This document shows positions 41,044 through 49,490 of a stretch of 64,000 nt of DNA, one piece after another (within the stretch, counting starts at the first letter, position 1; every line of letters begins with the position of its first letter). Made by a program: the position numbers and the translations under genes. Where the stretch lies: NCBI GenBank assembly GCA_050008495.1, contig JBEKMN010000004.1:1-64000 (forward strand), read 5' to 3'. The stretch is from CAVROP01 sp050008495 (GTDB lineage: Bacteria; Acidobacteriota; Terriglobia; UBA7540). The notes beneath the pieces are model-generated. The model was not told the origin of the DNA. It saw only the letters and a list, made by a program, of their open reading frames with translations, and ran no database searches.

Positions 41044-42276
41044 CTACTGCTTGCCTGAGAGGTGGAGAAACAGCGTGAGGTAGCGTTTCGCACTGCTGGT
41101 AATGAGAAAATGCTCGCGCACGTAGGCGCGTCCCTGCTGTCCCAGTCTTTCGGCGATGGCCGGATTCGATAACAGGAAACGGATCTGGTAGGCCGTCCCC
41201 TCCACCGAATGGGCAAGCAATCCCGTGTGCTTGTGGATGATCTGGAGAGGAATTCCGCCCACTGCGGAGGCCACAACCGGCTTGCTTTTCCAGAGGCCTT
41301 CGGTAACTGTCAGGCCGAAGCCCTCGCGCAAGCTTTTTTGAATGATAACGGTGGAGCCCCGTTGTAAGGCGTTGATTTCGGTGGCGCTCCAAGGCGGCAA
41401 GTTAAGGATATGGACGTCAGGGTCATTGCCCACGGCCTCGCGAACCTCGGCTAGCACAGCTTCACCCTCAGGATCGTCACTTGCTCCCCCCCCTGCCAAG
41501 ACGAGCTGACAATCGAAATAGCGCTTTACGATCTGAAAAGCGCGAACCACACCCAGCGGGTCTTTCAGCCTGTCGAACCGTGAGATTTGGGTGAGGACGG
41601 TGCGCTGCGGGTCAATGCCGAAGCGCTCCAACGTGCTTCTTACCAGCTCGGGTTCCAGCTCTCGGTTCTTCTCCGAGAGCGGGTCAATGCTGGGGTAGAA
41701 GAGGTACTGAGGCGCGGGCAAGTGGCGGGCGAATTCGGCCGAAGAGAATATCGCGCCGTCGTAACGGTTGACCCAGGGTTCCAGAAACCCCCAGACCGTG
41801 GGATTGGGGTGCGAGAGGTCAATGTGGCATCTCCAGATCCAGTGGCCGGAATGATCGCGGCGCGCGCGGATCAGGGCCACCGGCTGAGGATCGTGGATGA
41901 CGATGAACTCGGCCTCCATCTGTAGCCGCAGCAGATTCTGCTCGTTGTAAGCAAGAAAGGTATCAAAGCTTTCCGGCGGCATGGTATAAGGCCCGCCATG
42001 CAGGGCGTTATGGAAGGCCTTGGTGATTTCATAGAAGTCGTTGCCGCCCGTGATGACTTCCCAACGGATGGCAAGCCCTAGCTCCTGAAGTATAGGAACC
42101 AGCCGGTTGAGCATTTCGGCCACGCCTCCTCCCATGGCCGTGGAGTTCACCATTTGCACCGTGCGCATCTGAAGCCGCGAAGCTAAGGTCCGCAGTTCGG
42201 TTACTTCCGGCTCTCCGAGCACAGGAGTGTAGTCATCCAGGCTGATTAACAGCGGGATGGGCATCGTCTCGCTCAT
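41044..42276 (-). CDS. treT: Trehalose synthase of TreT type (GT4)
   Basis: 410 residues. Two Rossmann domains, with VNSTAMGGGVAEML near the N-terminus and the GT4 EX7E motif in REGFGLTVTEGLWKSKPVV (about 316-334). The pattern matches trehalose glycosyltransferring synthase, which joins NDP-glucose and glucose into trehalose in one step. The start overlaps the DUF5752 stop as ATGA (42273-42276), so it is the last gene of the minus-strand solute operon, next to OtsA and OtsB, which make trehalose by the two-step route. Confidence 0.8.
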   Translation of the reverse strand: MSETMPIPLLISLDDYTPVLGEPEVTELRTLASRLQMRTVQMVNSTAMGGGVAEMLNRLVPILQELGLAIRWEVITGGNDFYEITKAFHNALHGGPYTMPPESFDTFLAYNEQNLLRLQMEAEFIVIHDPQPVALIRARRDHSGHWIWRCHIDLSHPNPTVWGFLEPWVNRYDGAIFSSAEFARHLPAPQYLFYPSIDPLSEKNRELEPELVRSTLERFGIDPQRTVLTQISRFDRLKDPLGVVRAFQIVKRYFDCQLVLAGGGASDDPEGEAVLAEVREAVGNDPDVHILNLPPWSATEINALQRGSTVIIQKSLREGFGLTVTEGLWKSKPVVASAVGGIPLQIIHKHTGLLAHSVEGTAYQIRFLLSNPAIAERLGQQGRAYVREHFLITSSAKRYLTLFLHLSGKQ

Positions 42277-42929
42277 GAGTGCAATTCCTTTTCAACCAGG
42301 CTGATAATCCTCTGCAGGGCGCTCCCCAGCGTGTTGGTGTAGATGTCGATGCGGTTGACGTGCCTGGCGAGCGTGCCTAAATCGAGGCAGCTCTCCAGCC
42401 AATACGAAAAGTCGTTGGTGCGCAACTGCAAGCGCAGGCGAGAAGCAATAAAATGGAAGTGAAATGCCGCATGGCTCAGTTTACCCAAGCCGTCTCGAAA
42501 CTCCTGGAGTGTCCAGGCCTCCATCTGCAGGGGCACCTCGACCCCGATAGCTTCATAAAAGTAGAAAGGTTCGAAAGCGGACTGATCGGCTTGCTGGGGG
42601 TTCTGCTCGCAGTACTCGGACACGAGCCGTTTGAGGTCGGCGCGCAATTCCGCCAGCGAAAGGTAGTCCCGAATATCCAGGGAGGCAAGATGCTCCGCCA
42701 GTTCGGGACGATTGCACGCTGCCAATACCCACTGGGCAAAATCGTTTGAGAATCCCTGGGTAAGAAAGGGATGGTGGCTCAAGGTTTGGAAGGTGTGGTT
42801 GAAGATGGAAGTGTCGCTGCAAGTCTCCAAACCCTGCTTCAGTTGTGCCAGGGTGGTTGCCATCTCGTTGGCGATCCGCATCAGATAGGACACGGTCTTG
42901 AATTGAAAGGGCTGCTCAGCCTTCTTCAA
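42273..42929 (-). CDS. DUF5752 family protein
   Basis: 218 residues, helical, no membrane segment. It starts MKKAEQPFQFKTVSYLMRIA and contains LSHAAFHFHFIASRLRLQLR. Proteins of this kind are found beside trehalose and glycosyl-glycerate genes; their role is unknown. It is coupled on both sides by 4-nt overlaps to OtsB (42926-42929) and TreT (42273-42276), which argues for a role in the same pathway, perhaps regulatory. Confidence 0.75.
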   Translation of the reverse strand: MKKAEQPFQFKTVSYLMRIANEMATTLAQLKQGLETCSDTSIFNHTFQTLSHHPFLTQGFSNDFAQWVLAACNRPELAEHLASLDIRDYLSLAELRADLKRLVSEYCEQNPQQADQSAFEPFYFYEAIGVEVPLQMEAWTLQEFRDGLGKLSHAAFHFHFIASRLRLQLRTNDFSYWLESCLDLGTLARHVNRIDIYTNTLGSALQRIISLVEKELHS

Positions 42930-43726
42930 GTGATTTCGGCCTCCAGTCTTCGCAAGAATGTGAGAACCTCGCCGGGATTGTGCAGGTAATAGAGGGCTTC
43001 GGTCCGTCGTGTGTTCCCGACTTGTACGGTAATTCCATGCGGCAAAGCGGCGAACGCCGATTCGTCGGCCGCGTCGTCGCCCGCAAATATGGCGAGCCTC
43101 TGTTTACGCCGCTTTCCCAGCAATTTGCGCACTGCGGACCCCTTGCCGCCGATAGCGCAAGGGAGCAGTTGCCAGGCTTTCTTCTCCTGGATGAGGCGAA
43201 GATGGGGCTGGAAGCGCTCCAGAACCTCGCGGACAATCCGCCGTGCCGCTTGCACCTCGGCGGTCAGAGCGCCGCGGTAATGAACGGCGATCGCAAGTTT
43301 CTTATCCTCAATCCAAATCCGCGGCATTTCGGAGAGCCGATCTCGGAGCAGCCGTTTTGCCCTTTGAAGGACTTTCCGTTCCGCGCGCAGAGGCGGGGTG
43401 TCACGCCCTTCCCAACCATATAATCCCAGCAGGTGCACACCTGAGGCTCGAACCCGTGACCTCAAATCCACAAGGCGGCGCCCACTAATCACGAAGACCT
43501 CAAGCCTGCGGTGGTTAGCCAGGCGGTGCAGTAAGCCCCGGGTTGCGAGGTCCAACGGCGGCACATCTTCCGGCCGGCGGCGAATCGGCGTCAGGGTACC
43601 GTCAAAATCAAGAAACAATGCAATGCGGCTTGCGGCCCTGATGCGCCCCGCCACTTGGGGCCAGGACTCAAACAAGTGAACCGCACGGCGAGGTCTTCTT
43701 TGCCGAATCTGTCTCGCGTCTTCCAT
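42926..43726 (-). CDS. otsB: Trehalose-6-phosphate phosphatase
   Basis: 266 residues. HAD motif I FLDFDGTLTPI (about 37-47, catalytic Asp pair), motif II FVISGRRL, and motif IV AGDDAADESAF (about 214-224), in the order and spacing of OtsB. It removes phosphate from the OtsA product. It overlaps the DUF5752 start. Upstream lies a GTAGGGGCGG palindrome and then the channel gene. Confidence 0.87.
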   Translation of the reverse strand: MEDARQIRQRRPRRAVHLFESWPQVAGRIRAASRIALFLDFDGTLTPIRRRPEDVPPLDLATRGLLHRLANHRRLEVFVISGRRLVDLRSRVRASGVHLLGLYGWEGRDTPPLRAERKVLQRAKRLLRDRLSEMPRIWIEDKKLAIAVHYRGALTAEVQAARRIVREVLERFQPHLRLIQEKKAWQLLPCAIGGKGSAVRKLLGKRRKQRLAIFAGDDAADESAFAALPHGITVQVGNTRRTEALYYLHNPGEVLTFLRRLEAEIT

Positions 43727-43777
43727 ACAGTTGGTTCAATGCTCCCCCGAACGACGCAAGGGGAGGGAAGTGCTATA

Positions 43778-43829
43778 GTTGCGGCCCTTGTGGCCGCCCT
43801 AGGGCAACCGCAAGGGCTGCCCCTACAAT
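43778..43829. repeat. GTAGGGGCGG-type palindrome, copy 2
   Basis: GTTGCGGCCCTTGTGGCCGC ... GCAACCGCAAGGGCTGCCCC: a double hairpin nearly identical to 50663-50713. It lies between otsB and the channel gene. Confidence 0.75.
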
Positions 43830-43847
43830 GTTGTCAGGCCCGCCTCT

Positions 43848-44555
43848 TTACAGATGGTGCATTGTGTCCTTGGCATCGGCGGGGGCTTTCGGCCGGAACT
43901 GAGAAAGCAGCAAATCTCGGGCAAGATCGCGAGCTCCCAGGCCAAAGGCGATAGCCGCAGCAGTCACGAGGCCCCCGAAGGTAATTGCGAAGGTGACGAT
44001 AATCGTGGTGCGGCCGATTCCCAGCTCATCGAGAGCCGCCACAACGGTCACCACCATGACGAAAAAACGCGTCAAGCCTGCCAGCAGCCGGGCCGAGGGG
44101 AGATTCTCATTTACGGCAGCGATCAGTACGCTGCGTCCCAAAAAACGGCTCACCAGCACGCCGACAACCAAGATCAGCAACGCCGCCAGAAGGTGCGGCA
44201 AATACAGGAAAGTCCGTTCCACGAGATTCCGGGTTAGCGGCGTGCCCAATGCGTTCAAGCCTGCGAGCAGAGCGGTAAGAACGATCAGCCCCCGCACAAT
44301 CTCACCCGCCAAGTTGGAGCACGACCGGGCCAAGCCAGTCCGCTCCACCACCATTCCCACTCCGATCCGGTCGCAGAGGCGATCGAATTGCAACACGCGC
44401 AGCACGCCGTAGACGATTTGCTTGGCCAGCCATCCCACAACCAGTCCCAGCAGAACTAGAACCAACATGCCGAGGAGGCTGGAAAGACTCGCAACGGCTT
44501 GCTCGCCGAGCTGGCGGAGCGGTCCCCAAACGACTTTTGCCCAGATTCCCTCCAT
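43848..44555 (-). CDS. Small MscS-related (conserved TM helix) channel-like protein
   Basis: 235 residues with four or five TM segments (LGMLVLVLLGLVVGWLA; GEIVRGLIVLTALLAGL; LPHLLAALLILVVGVLV; FFVMVVTVVAALDELGI). The last, TFGGLVTAAAIAFGLGARDL, is the Gly/Ala-rich pore-lining type of MscS-related proteins; the MscS soluble domain is absent. Within a compatible-solute operon it may release or sense solutes under osmotic change (inference). Confidence 0.75.
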   Translation of the reverse strand: MEGIWAKVVWGPLRQLGEQAVASLSSLLGMLVLVLLGLVVGWLAKQIVYGVLRVLQFDRLCDRIGVGMVVERTGLARSCSNLAGEIVRGLIVLTALLAGLNALGTPLTRNLVERTFLYLPHLLAALLILVVGVLVSRFLGRSVLIAAVNENLPSARLLAGLTRFFVMVVTVVAALDELGIGRTTIIVTFAITFGGLVTAAAIAFGLGARDLARDLLLSQFRPKAPADAKDTMHHL

Positions 44556-44561
44556 GTTATC

Positions 44562-45845
44562 TCACCTCTTTTCCCGGCCTGCGAGCGGCCACTGGCTAAT
44601 CAGGTAAGGTTTTAATTGCTCGTAGACCAAGCACAATCTCTCAATCCGGCGTTCCGCCAGAGGGTCGGGAGCACTGTCGGTCTGGCGCGCAAACGAGGCG
44701 ACCCAACCCAGGTAGAGCGGAGCGAGTGATTTCAACAGGTGTTCGCGGTCCATTACACGCCGGTGGTAGGCAAGCGCCAGGTCGTAAATGAGGCTCACCC
44801 ACAGTTCGTCATCAAGAGAGATCTGGTCCGGCGGCTGTGCGGCGCATGATTGAAGGTTCTTGAGTTGCTTAGGCGAAAACACTTGCTCGTAGACCGGCAG
44901 AAGATCACGCACCCCTTGCTGAAAGGAGGCTAAGGCCCGTTGCACGTTGATCGAGGCCGGTTCGGGCTTGATGCCAAACGGCGATCCCAGCAGCGGCACG
45001 GGCAAAGATCCCAGCACGTTGCGCCACGCCAAATCGTGAGTCTCCATCAGACTGAAGACGGACCCGACGACCTGAACCAGTACGGCGCTCAGGTCCAGCC
45101 CCTGTTCCTCGGCCTCATGGACCTTGGCGCCCAGGTGTGATTGGCAGACCTTGAAGTTGTCCGCGATGGCCGTAGTGGTCATCCAGATATCGATGCCAAA
45201 GCGAGCCACATCCGAGTTCCACACCTGGTCTTTCAGAAAATGGCTTGCCAAGCGCCCGGAGATCCCGAACTCACCACCGATCGGCTGGCGGACTCGACGG
45301 CCGTACAGCGCCCGCAAAAGCGGATAGACGATGCTGTTGGTCATCGTTCCGTCGTATTTGTGGCGCTGGTAATAAGGAGCCACGTAATCGAAGTCGAGTG
45401 AGAGGATTGGCTCGAGCAGGGACTTGAACCATTCCGGAGTGACGCTCCTCAGGTCCGCCTCCACCACGGCCAGGGCTCGGGCCTGAGTTGCTTGGACGAT
45501 CTGGAAGAGAGTGCGGAAGGCGCTTCCTTTGCCCGGCAACCCATGGTAGGGCGTAGTCAGCCGGTGCACCGGCTCCAGAAGATATTTCACCCTGAGCAGG
45601 ACATCATTGCCCTCCGTGCGGGCGCCTTCCACGGCCTCCGGGGTGCCGTCATTCGAATCAGCGTCGGGGTTGACAATCAACGCCTTGCGATTCCCAAAGT
45701 AGCTTGCCAAGCCTGCCTGTGCTGCCTTGACGACCTGGCCGATCGTCGAGACATTGTTGTAACTGGGGATGCCAACCACCAGTTCCAGTGGCCCCAATCC
45801 TTCCACCGTTTCTTCGATTTGCTCAGTCAGAATAGCCTCTGCCAA
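44562..45845 (-). CDS. GT-A glycosyltransferase, glucosyl-3-phosphoglycerate synthase-like
   Basis: 427 residues. GT-A fold motifs are VVGIPSYNNVSTIGQVV (about 23-39), LIVNPDADSNDGTPEA (about 57-72) and VVEADLRSVTPEW (about 127-139, DxD-like). The acceptor region GGEFGISGRLASHFL resembles GpgS/mannosylglycerate-type synthases. It probably uses a nucleotide sugar to make a charged glycosyl-glycerate or related solute. It sits between the OtsA fusion and the channel with short gaps. The substrate call is inferred. Confidence 0.7.
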   Translation of the reverse strand: MAEAILTEQIEETVEGLGPLELVVGIPSYNNVSTIGQVVKAAQAGLASYFGNRKALIVNPDADSNDGTPEAVEGARTEGNDVLLRVKYLLEPVHRLTTPYHGLPGKGSAFRTLFQIVQATQARALAVVEADLRSVTPEWFKSLLEPILSLDFDYVAPYYQRHKYDGTMTNSIVYPLLRALYGRRVRQPIGGEFGISGRLASHFLKDQVWNSDVARFGIDIWMTTTAIADNFKVCQSHLGAKVHEAEEQGLDLSAVLVQVVGSVFSLMETHDLAWRNVLGSLPVPLLGSPFGIKPEPASINVQRALASFQQGVRDLLPVYEQVFSPKQLKNLQSCAAQPPDQISLDDELWVSLIYDLALAYHRRVMDREHLLKSLAPLYLGWVASFARQTDSAPDPLAERRIERLCLVYEQLKPYLISQWPLAGREKR

Positions 45846-45893
45846 CGTTTCGTCCTCATTACCCGGCCTCTTCTCGGCGGGAGGAGATTACCC

Positions 45894-48209
45894 TTAATTC
45901 GGGGATGTGTCTAGGATCAGCTTGACGGAAGCTGGAGTCCCGTGCCGGCCCGGCTCCGCGTCTCTGTCCGGCTCGAGACGAATCTCGGAGAGTCCCGCAA
46001 TCAAGTCTGCTGCCCAGCGGTAGATGTTGAACTCCTTCACCACCTGACGCAGGCGATGCATGCGAGCGCTTCTTTCCGATGGGTCCATCTCCAAGGCGAA
46101 ATGCATGGCGTCTGCCAATTGTTCCGTATCGTAAGGGTTGACAATCAGAGCGTCGCGCAATTGCTGGCTGGCGCCGGCGAACTGGCTCAGGATGAGAGCT
46201 CCTTGGTCGTCGTCGCGCGCGGCAATGAACTCCTTGGACACAAGATTCATGCCGTCGTGAAGGGAGGTGACCAAACACAGGTCCGCGGCCTTGTAGTATC
46301 GCTGGATTTCTTGATGCGTATGATGGCGCGGCAAGTAAACGATCGGCCGCCAGTGGTTCGTTTGGAAACGCCAATTAATGCGCCCGGCTTCCGCTTCGAC
46401 TTCACCTAACAGATCGTGATAGCGCTTGATGTGCGTGCGGCTGGGTTCTCCGATCTGCACCAGGCAAAAGCGGCCGCAGTACCCCGGATACTTTTCCAGG
46501 AAGCGTTCCAGGCCGTGGAAGCGTTCGATGATCCCCTTAGTGTAATCGACGCGTTCCACGCCGATGCCCATGAATGTGGCCTCGACGCCATGCTCGCGCA
46601 GCAAGGCGCCGCGGGCCAGATACGGTGAGCCGCCCAGTAGCGGCTCTGGTTCGCCAGTCCCTGCGAAAGCCACGCTGATGGGAAAAGGGCGTACCTGTGT
46701 GACGTGGCCGCCGCGTTCAACCGAAAAACGTTCCCAGTTCACCCGTGACTCGAGAGTGCGGTCGACGGTTTGCAAGAAGTTATTACAATGAGACTGGGTG
46801 TGAAATCCCACCAAGTCTGAGCCCAGCAAGCCATCCAGTAATTCGCGTTGCCATGGACAAATGCCGAAGGCTTCAGGGTTTGGCCAGGGGATGTGCCAAA
46901 AAATAGCCAGGCGGGCATCCGGGCGTTGCTTTTTCACCAGGCGAGGCAGCAGGGCGAAATGGTAGTCCTGAAGCAGCACGCAGGGCTCCTCAGCCCCTTT
47001 CATTTCCTCGATCAGCGCCTGCGCAAACCTCCGATTCACAGCCTGGTATTGCTCCCAGTCTTTGGCGCGAAAGATGGGGCGCGTGTGAGCAATGTGACAG
47101 AGCGGCCAGAGGCCCTCGTTGGAGAAGCCAAAATAGTAGCCTTCTTCCTCCTCTTTGCTGAGCCAAATCCGTCTGAGCGTGTACTGGGGGTTGTCGGGCG
47201 GAACCCACAGGCGATCCCGCTCGTCTACGGTCTCGCGGTCAGCGTCTCCCGACCCGTGCGCCAGCCAGGTTCCTTGGCAAGTCCGCAAGATGGGCTCGAG
47301 CGCCGTGACTACGCCACTGGCGGGAACCACGACCTCCACTGTTTTGCCCCGGTAGGTGTGCATGTAAGGCTCGCGATTGGAAACGACGAAGAGCGGCCTA
47401 TCGCCCAGCTTGCTCCGCACGTGGATCCGCAGGCGCTCCGGCGTCCAGAGCGACTCCGCGCTTTCGCGCAGCCGCGCCTCTTCTTCGGCTGCCGCTCGCG
47501 CGGCTTCGAGGCTATCAGCAAGGTGCCTGACCTCCTGCGCCAGCGGTTTAAAGAGGTCCCCCTCGGCCAAGCTAGGCCGCGGCACTCTCTTCCCGTCCCG
47601 AAGGTCGCGAATCCACTTGGCGGTCCGGGCGATGGGACGCAGGATGCTCCATCGGATGATCAGCAAGGTGGTGAGTACAATAAACAGGGTCTGGATGAGG
47701 ACGTGCAAATAGCTTTCCTGCCGCAGTTGGGCGGTCTGGCGGTCGATAAAGCTGGCATCATGAAAGATCGCCAGCGCCCCGGCCACTCCCGATTCACCGT
47801 GGAGTGGCAACACATACAGGTAGGCGGGGTTCGCGTCAAGCATGATGAACCCGCCATAGCTTGCGTCCTCCGCAATCACTCGCGAGATAGTGCCCATTTC
47901 GCCGTAAAGGTAACTCTGAAGCCCCGGGGTGATGGCAAGCGTGCCGGCCGATTTATCAAAGACCGCGATTCCCGTTACACGTTCACGGTTTCCGAATTGG
48001 GTGACGATCTTCTGAAGGTTGCTGCGCGAGCCCTTGGCGAGAAGGGGCTCAACATTCGCTGCCAAACTTTCGGCCAAAATCTCAGCGCGTTTCCCAAGAT
48101 CATTACGCAGCCCGCGCTTCTCGGCCTTTTGCTGGAAGATGGCAAACACCGCCGAAAGCAGCGTGACGCCCACGATGAGGGAACCGATCAGACGCAAACT
48201 TAAACGCAT
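45894..48209 (-). CDS. otsA: Membrane sensor-HAMP fused to trehalose-6-phosphate synthase
   Basis: 771 residues. TM1 (about 7-26), an extracytoplasmic domain of about 135 residues (with IVTQFGNRERVTGIAVFD and PAYLYVLPLHG), TM2 (about 167-188) and a HAMP-like linker (about 189-245). Then comes a complete GT20 domain (about 275-765): VVSNREPY, FWHIPWPNPEAFGICPW, GVERVDYTKGIIERF, LHDGMNLVSKEFIAA and LSQFAGASQQL. It makes trehalose-6-phosphate from NDP-glucose and glucose-6-phosphate; the fused sensor suggests membrane control by an external signal such as osmotic stress. Ordinary OtsA is about 470 residues and soluble. It is first in the minus-strand solute operon. Confidence 0.88.
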   Translation of the reverse strand: MRLSLRLIGSLIVGVTLLSAVFAIFQQKAEKRGLRNDLGKRAEILAESLAANVEPLLAKGSRSNLQKIVTQFGNRERVTGIAVFDKSAGTLAITPGLQSYLYGEMGTISRVIAEDASYGGFIMLDANPAYLYVLPLHGESGVAGALAIFHDASFIDRQTAQLRQESYLHVLIQTLFIVLTTLLIIRWSILRPIARTAKWIRDLRDGKRVPRPSLAEGDLFKPLAQEVRHLADSLEAARAAAEEEARLRESAESLWTPERLRIHVRSKLGDRPLFVVSNREPYMHTYRGKTVEVVVPASGVVTALEPILRTCQGTWLAHGSGDADRETVDERDRLWVPPDNPQYTLRRIWLSKEEEEGYYFGFSNEGLWPLCHIAHTRPIFRAKDWEQYQAVNRRFAQALIEEMKGAEEPCVLLQDYHFALLPRLVKKQRPDARLAIFWHIPWPNPEAFGICPWQRELLDGLLGSDLVGFHTQSHCNNFLQTVDRTLESRVNWERFSVERGGHVTQVRPFPISVAFAGTGEPEPLLGGSPYLARGALLREHGVEATFMGIGVERVDYTKGIIERFHGLERFLEKYPGYCGRFCLVQIGEPSRTHIKRYHDLLGEVEAEAGRINWRFQTNHWRPIVYLPRHHTHQEIQRYYKAADLCLVTSLHDGMNLVSKEFIAARDDDQGALILSQFAGASQQLRDALIVNPYDTEQLADAMHFALEMDPSERSARMHRLRQVVKEFNIYRWAADLIAGLSEIRLEPDRDAEPGRHGTPASVKLILDTSPN

Positions 48210-48578
48210 AGGTTCACCGGCCCCTTTTATCAGGCAACCGTGGATTCAAGACGCATAGCACCGAGGTCCTGGTAGCGATCGTGCGACACATGCTCCTCTA
48301 TTGACAGGAGTTCAGGTCAAGTCTTGTTCCGTTGTCCGCTTGCTGAGGCCCGTTCACTTCAATGCAGAATTCGAATTGGGTGTGGTGCTCGGATTGAATC
48401 TCCGGGGAAACCCAGCTTTCACAGCGGGCTTCAACCCCACCTACTCTTTTCGATGCTGTGCTGGTGCAAGAATGTTGCAAATATTCCTGCTCAAGCACAA
48501 ATTGTGTGGAATCAACTCATTAACTAATCACGTCAACTTAGCTGGGCATGAAGAAATAACCCAGGGGGAGAATATTTT
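48210..48578. other. Intergenic region upstream of the solute operon, no gene seen
   Basis: It is AT-richer than its surroundings, with no plausible frame. I find no promoter close to consensus for the minus-strand otsA gene. The control region of the solute operon should lie here. Confidence 0.4.
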
Positions 48579-49412
48579 TCACTCCAGCACGTAGTTTTGG
48601 ATGGCGGCCGCGACACCATCTTCGTCGTTGGCGAGAGTCTTGATCCATTCAGGTTGATGCAGTTCGGGACAGTGATTTCCCATCAGCACCGGCAATCCCG
48701 CGTATTGAAGCATCTCGAGGTCGTTGAAATTGTCTCCCAGGGCCATTATCTCGGAAGGCTGGATTCTACAGCGCTCGGCCCAGATCTTCAGCGCGCGACC
48801 CTTCGAGCAGCCGCGGTTTAGGACGTCGAGGATGGAAATATTGGTGGTTAGATACTTCGTCCAGGTCACATGAATCCTCGACCGCACTGGGGAACCATCC
48901 AGGAGCGTCTCCGCCGGTTCGATGCGTGCCGGCGGTCCTCCAATCATCACCTGGATCGGGTCAGTCGTCACCGCTGCTTCAAGGTCCGGAACGAGCCGCA
49001 GGGAATGAGGGCTGTTCTGGGCATACCAATTGAGAGGCCCGTCAGGGGCGGCGTTGTCCTGCATCGTGACTTGACCGCAGCCGGCGGTGTGGAAGATGGC
49101 CACCGAGTAGGGTCGGAACTCGCGTACTGCTTCAAGAACTTCCCGGGCCACCTGGCGGGGAAGAAAATCCTGGTGCAGGACCTCGCCGGAGGAATTCGCG
49201 ATGAGCGCGCCGTTGGAGGTAATCAGATTGACGACGCAGGGGATCTGACTGACCAGCGGCAGGGCGGAATGAAACCTGCGCCCCGTGACGATGACGACCT
49301 GGACGTCGCGTTCGACAGCCTGGAGAAGCGCCCGGCGGTTACCCTCCGAGATTTCTCGACGGCTATTCAGCAGGGTGCCGTCAAGATCAATGGCTACGAG
49401 ACGAATCGGCAT
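48579..49412 (-). CDS. Cof-type HAD-family hydrolase
   Basis: 277 residues. Motif I AIDLDGTLLNSRREIS (about 7-22), motif II VIVTGRRFHSA, motif III Lys in SKGRALKIWAERC, and motif IV MALGDNFNDLEML (about 221-233), with a large C2 cap between II and III. Such enzymes dephosphorylate sugar phosphates, nucleotides or cofactors. A promoter placed 9 nt before the ATG predicts a leaderless mRNA, diverging from threonine synthase. Confidence 0.85.
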   Translation of the reverse strand: MPIRLVAIDLDGTLLNSRREISEGNRRALLQAVERDVQVVIVTGRRFHSALPLVSQIPCVVNLITSNGALIANSSGEVLHQDFLPRQVAREVLEAVREFRPYSVAIFHTAGCGQVTMQDNAAPDGPLNWYAQNSPHSLRLVPDLEAAVTTDPIQVMIGGPPARIEPAETLLDGSPVRSRIHVTWTKYLTTNISILDVLNRGCSKGRALKIWAERCRIQPSEIMALGDNFNDLEMLQYAGLPVLMGNHCPELHQPEWIKTLANDEDGVAAAIQNYVLE

Positions 49413-49421
49413 GCAGATAGC

Positions 49422-49482
49422 ATTCTAACTCAGCAATCGCCAATCACCAAGAATTGACCTGGTCCAAAGCGCTTGCTAGACT
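49422..49482. promoter_or_regulatory. Divergent leaderless promoters for the HAD and threonine synthase genes
   Basis: Plus strand: TTGACC (49454-49459), 17 nt, TAGACT (49477-49482), ATG 8 nt later. Minus strand: TTGGTG (49445-49450), 17 nt, TAGAAT (49422-49427), ATG 9 nt later. The two -35 boxes are only 3 nt apart. Confidence 0.7.
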
Positions 49483-49490
49483 TTAAATTT

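Noticed and set aside
46848..48203. Long plus-strand frame opposite the OtsA fusion
   Set aside because: Antisense shadow of a gene with clear GT20 motifs; its composition is not protein-like.
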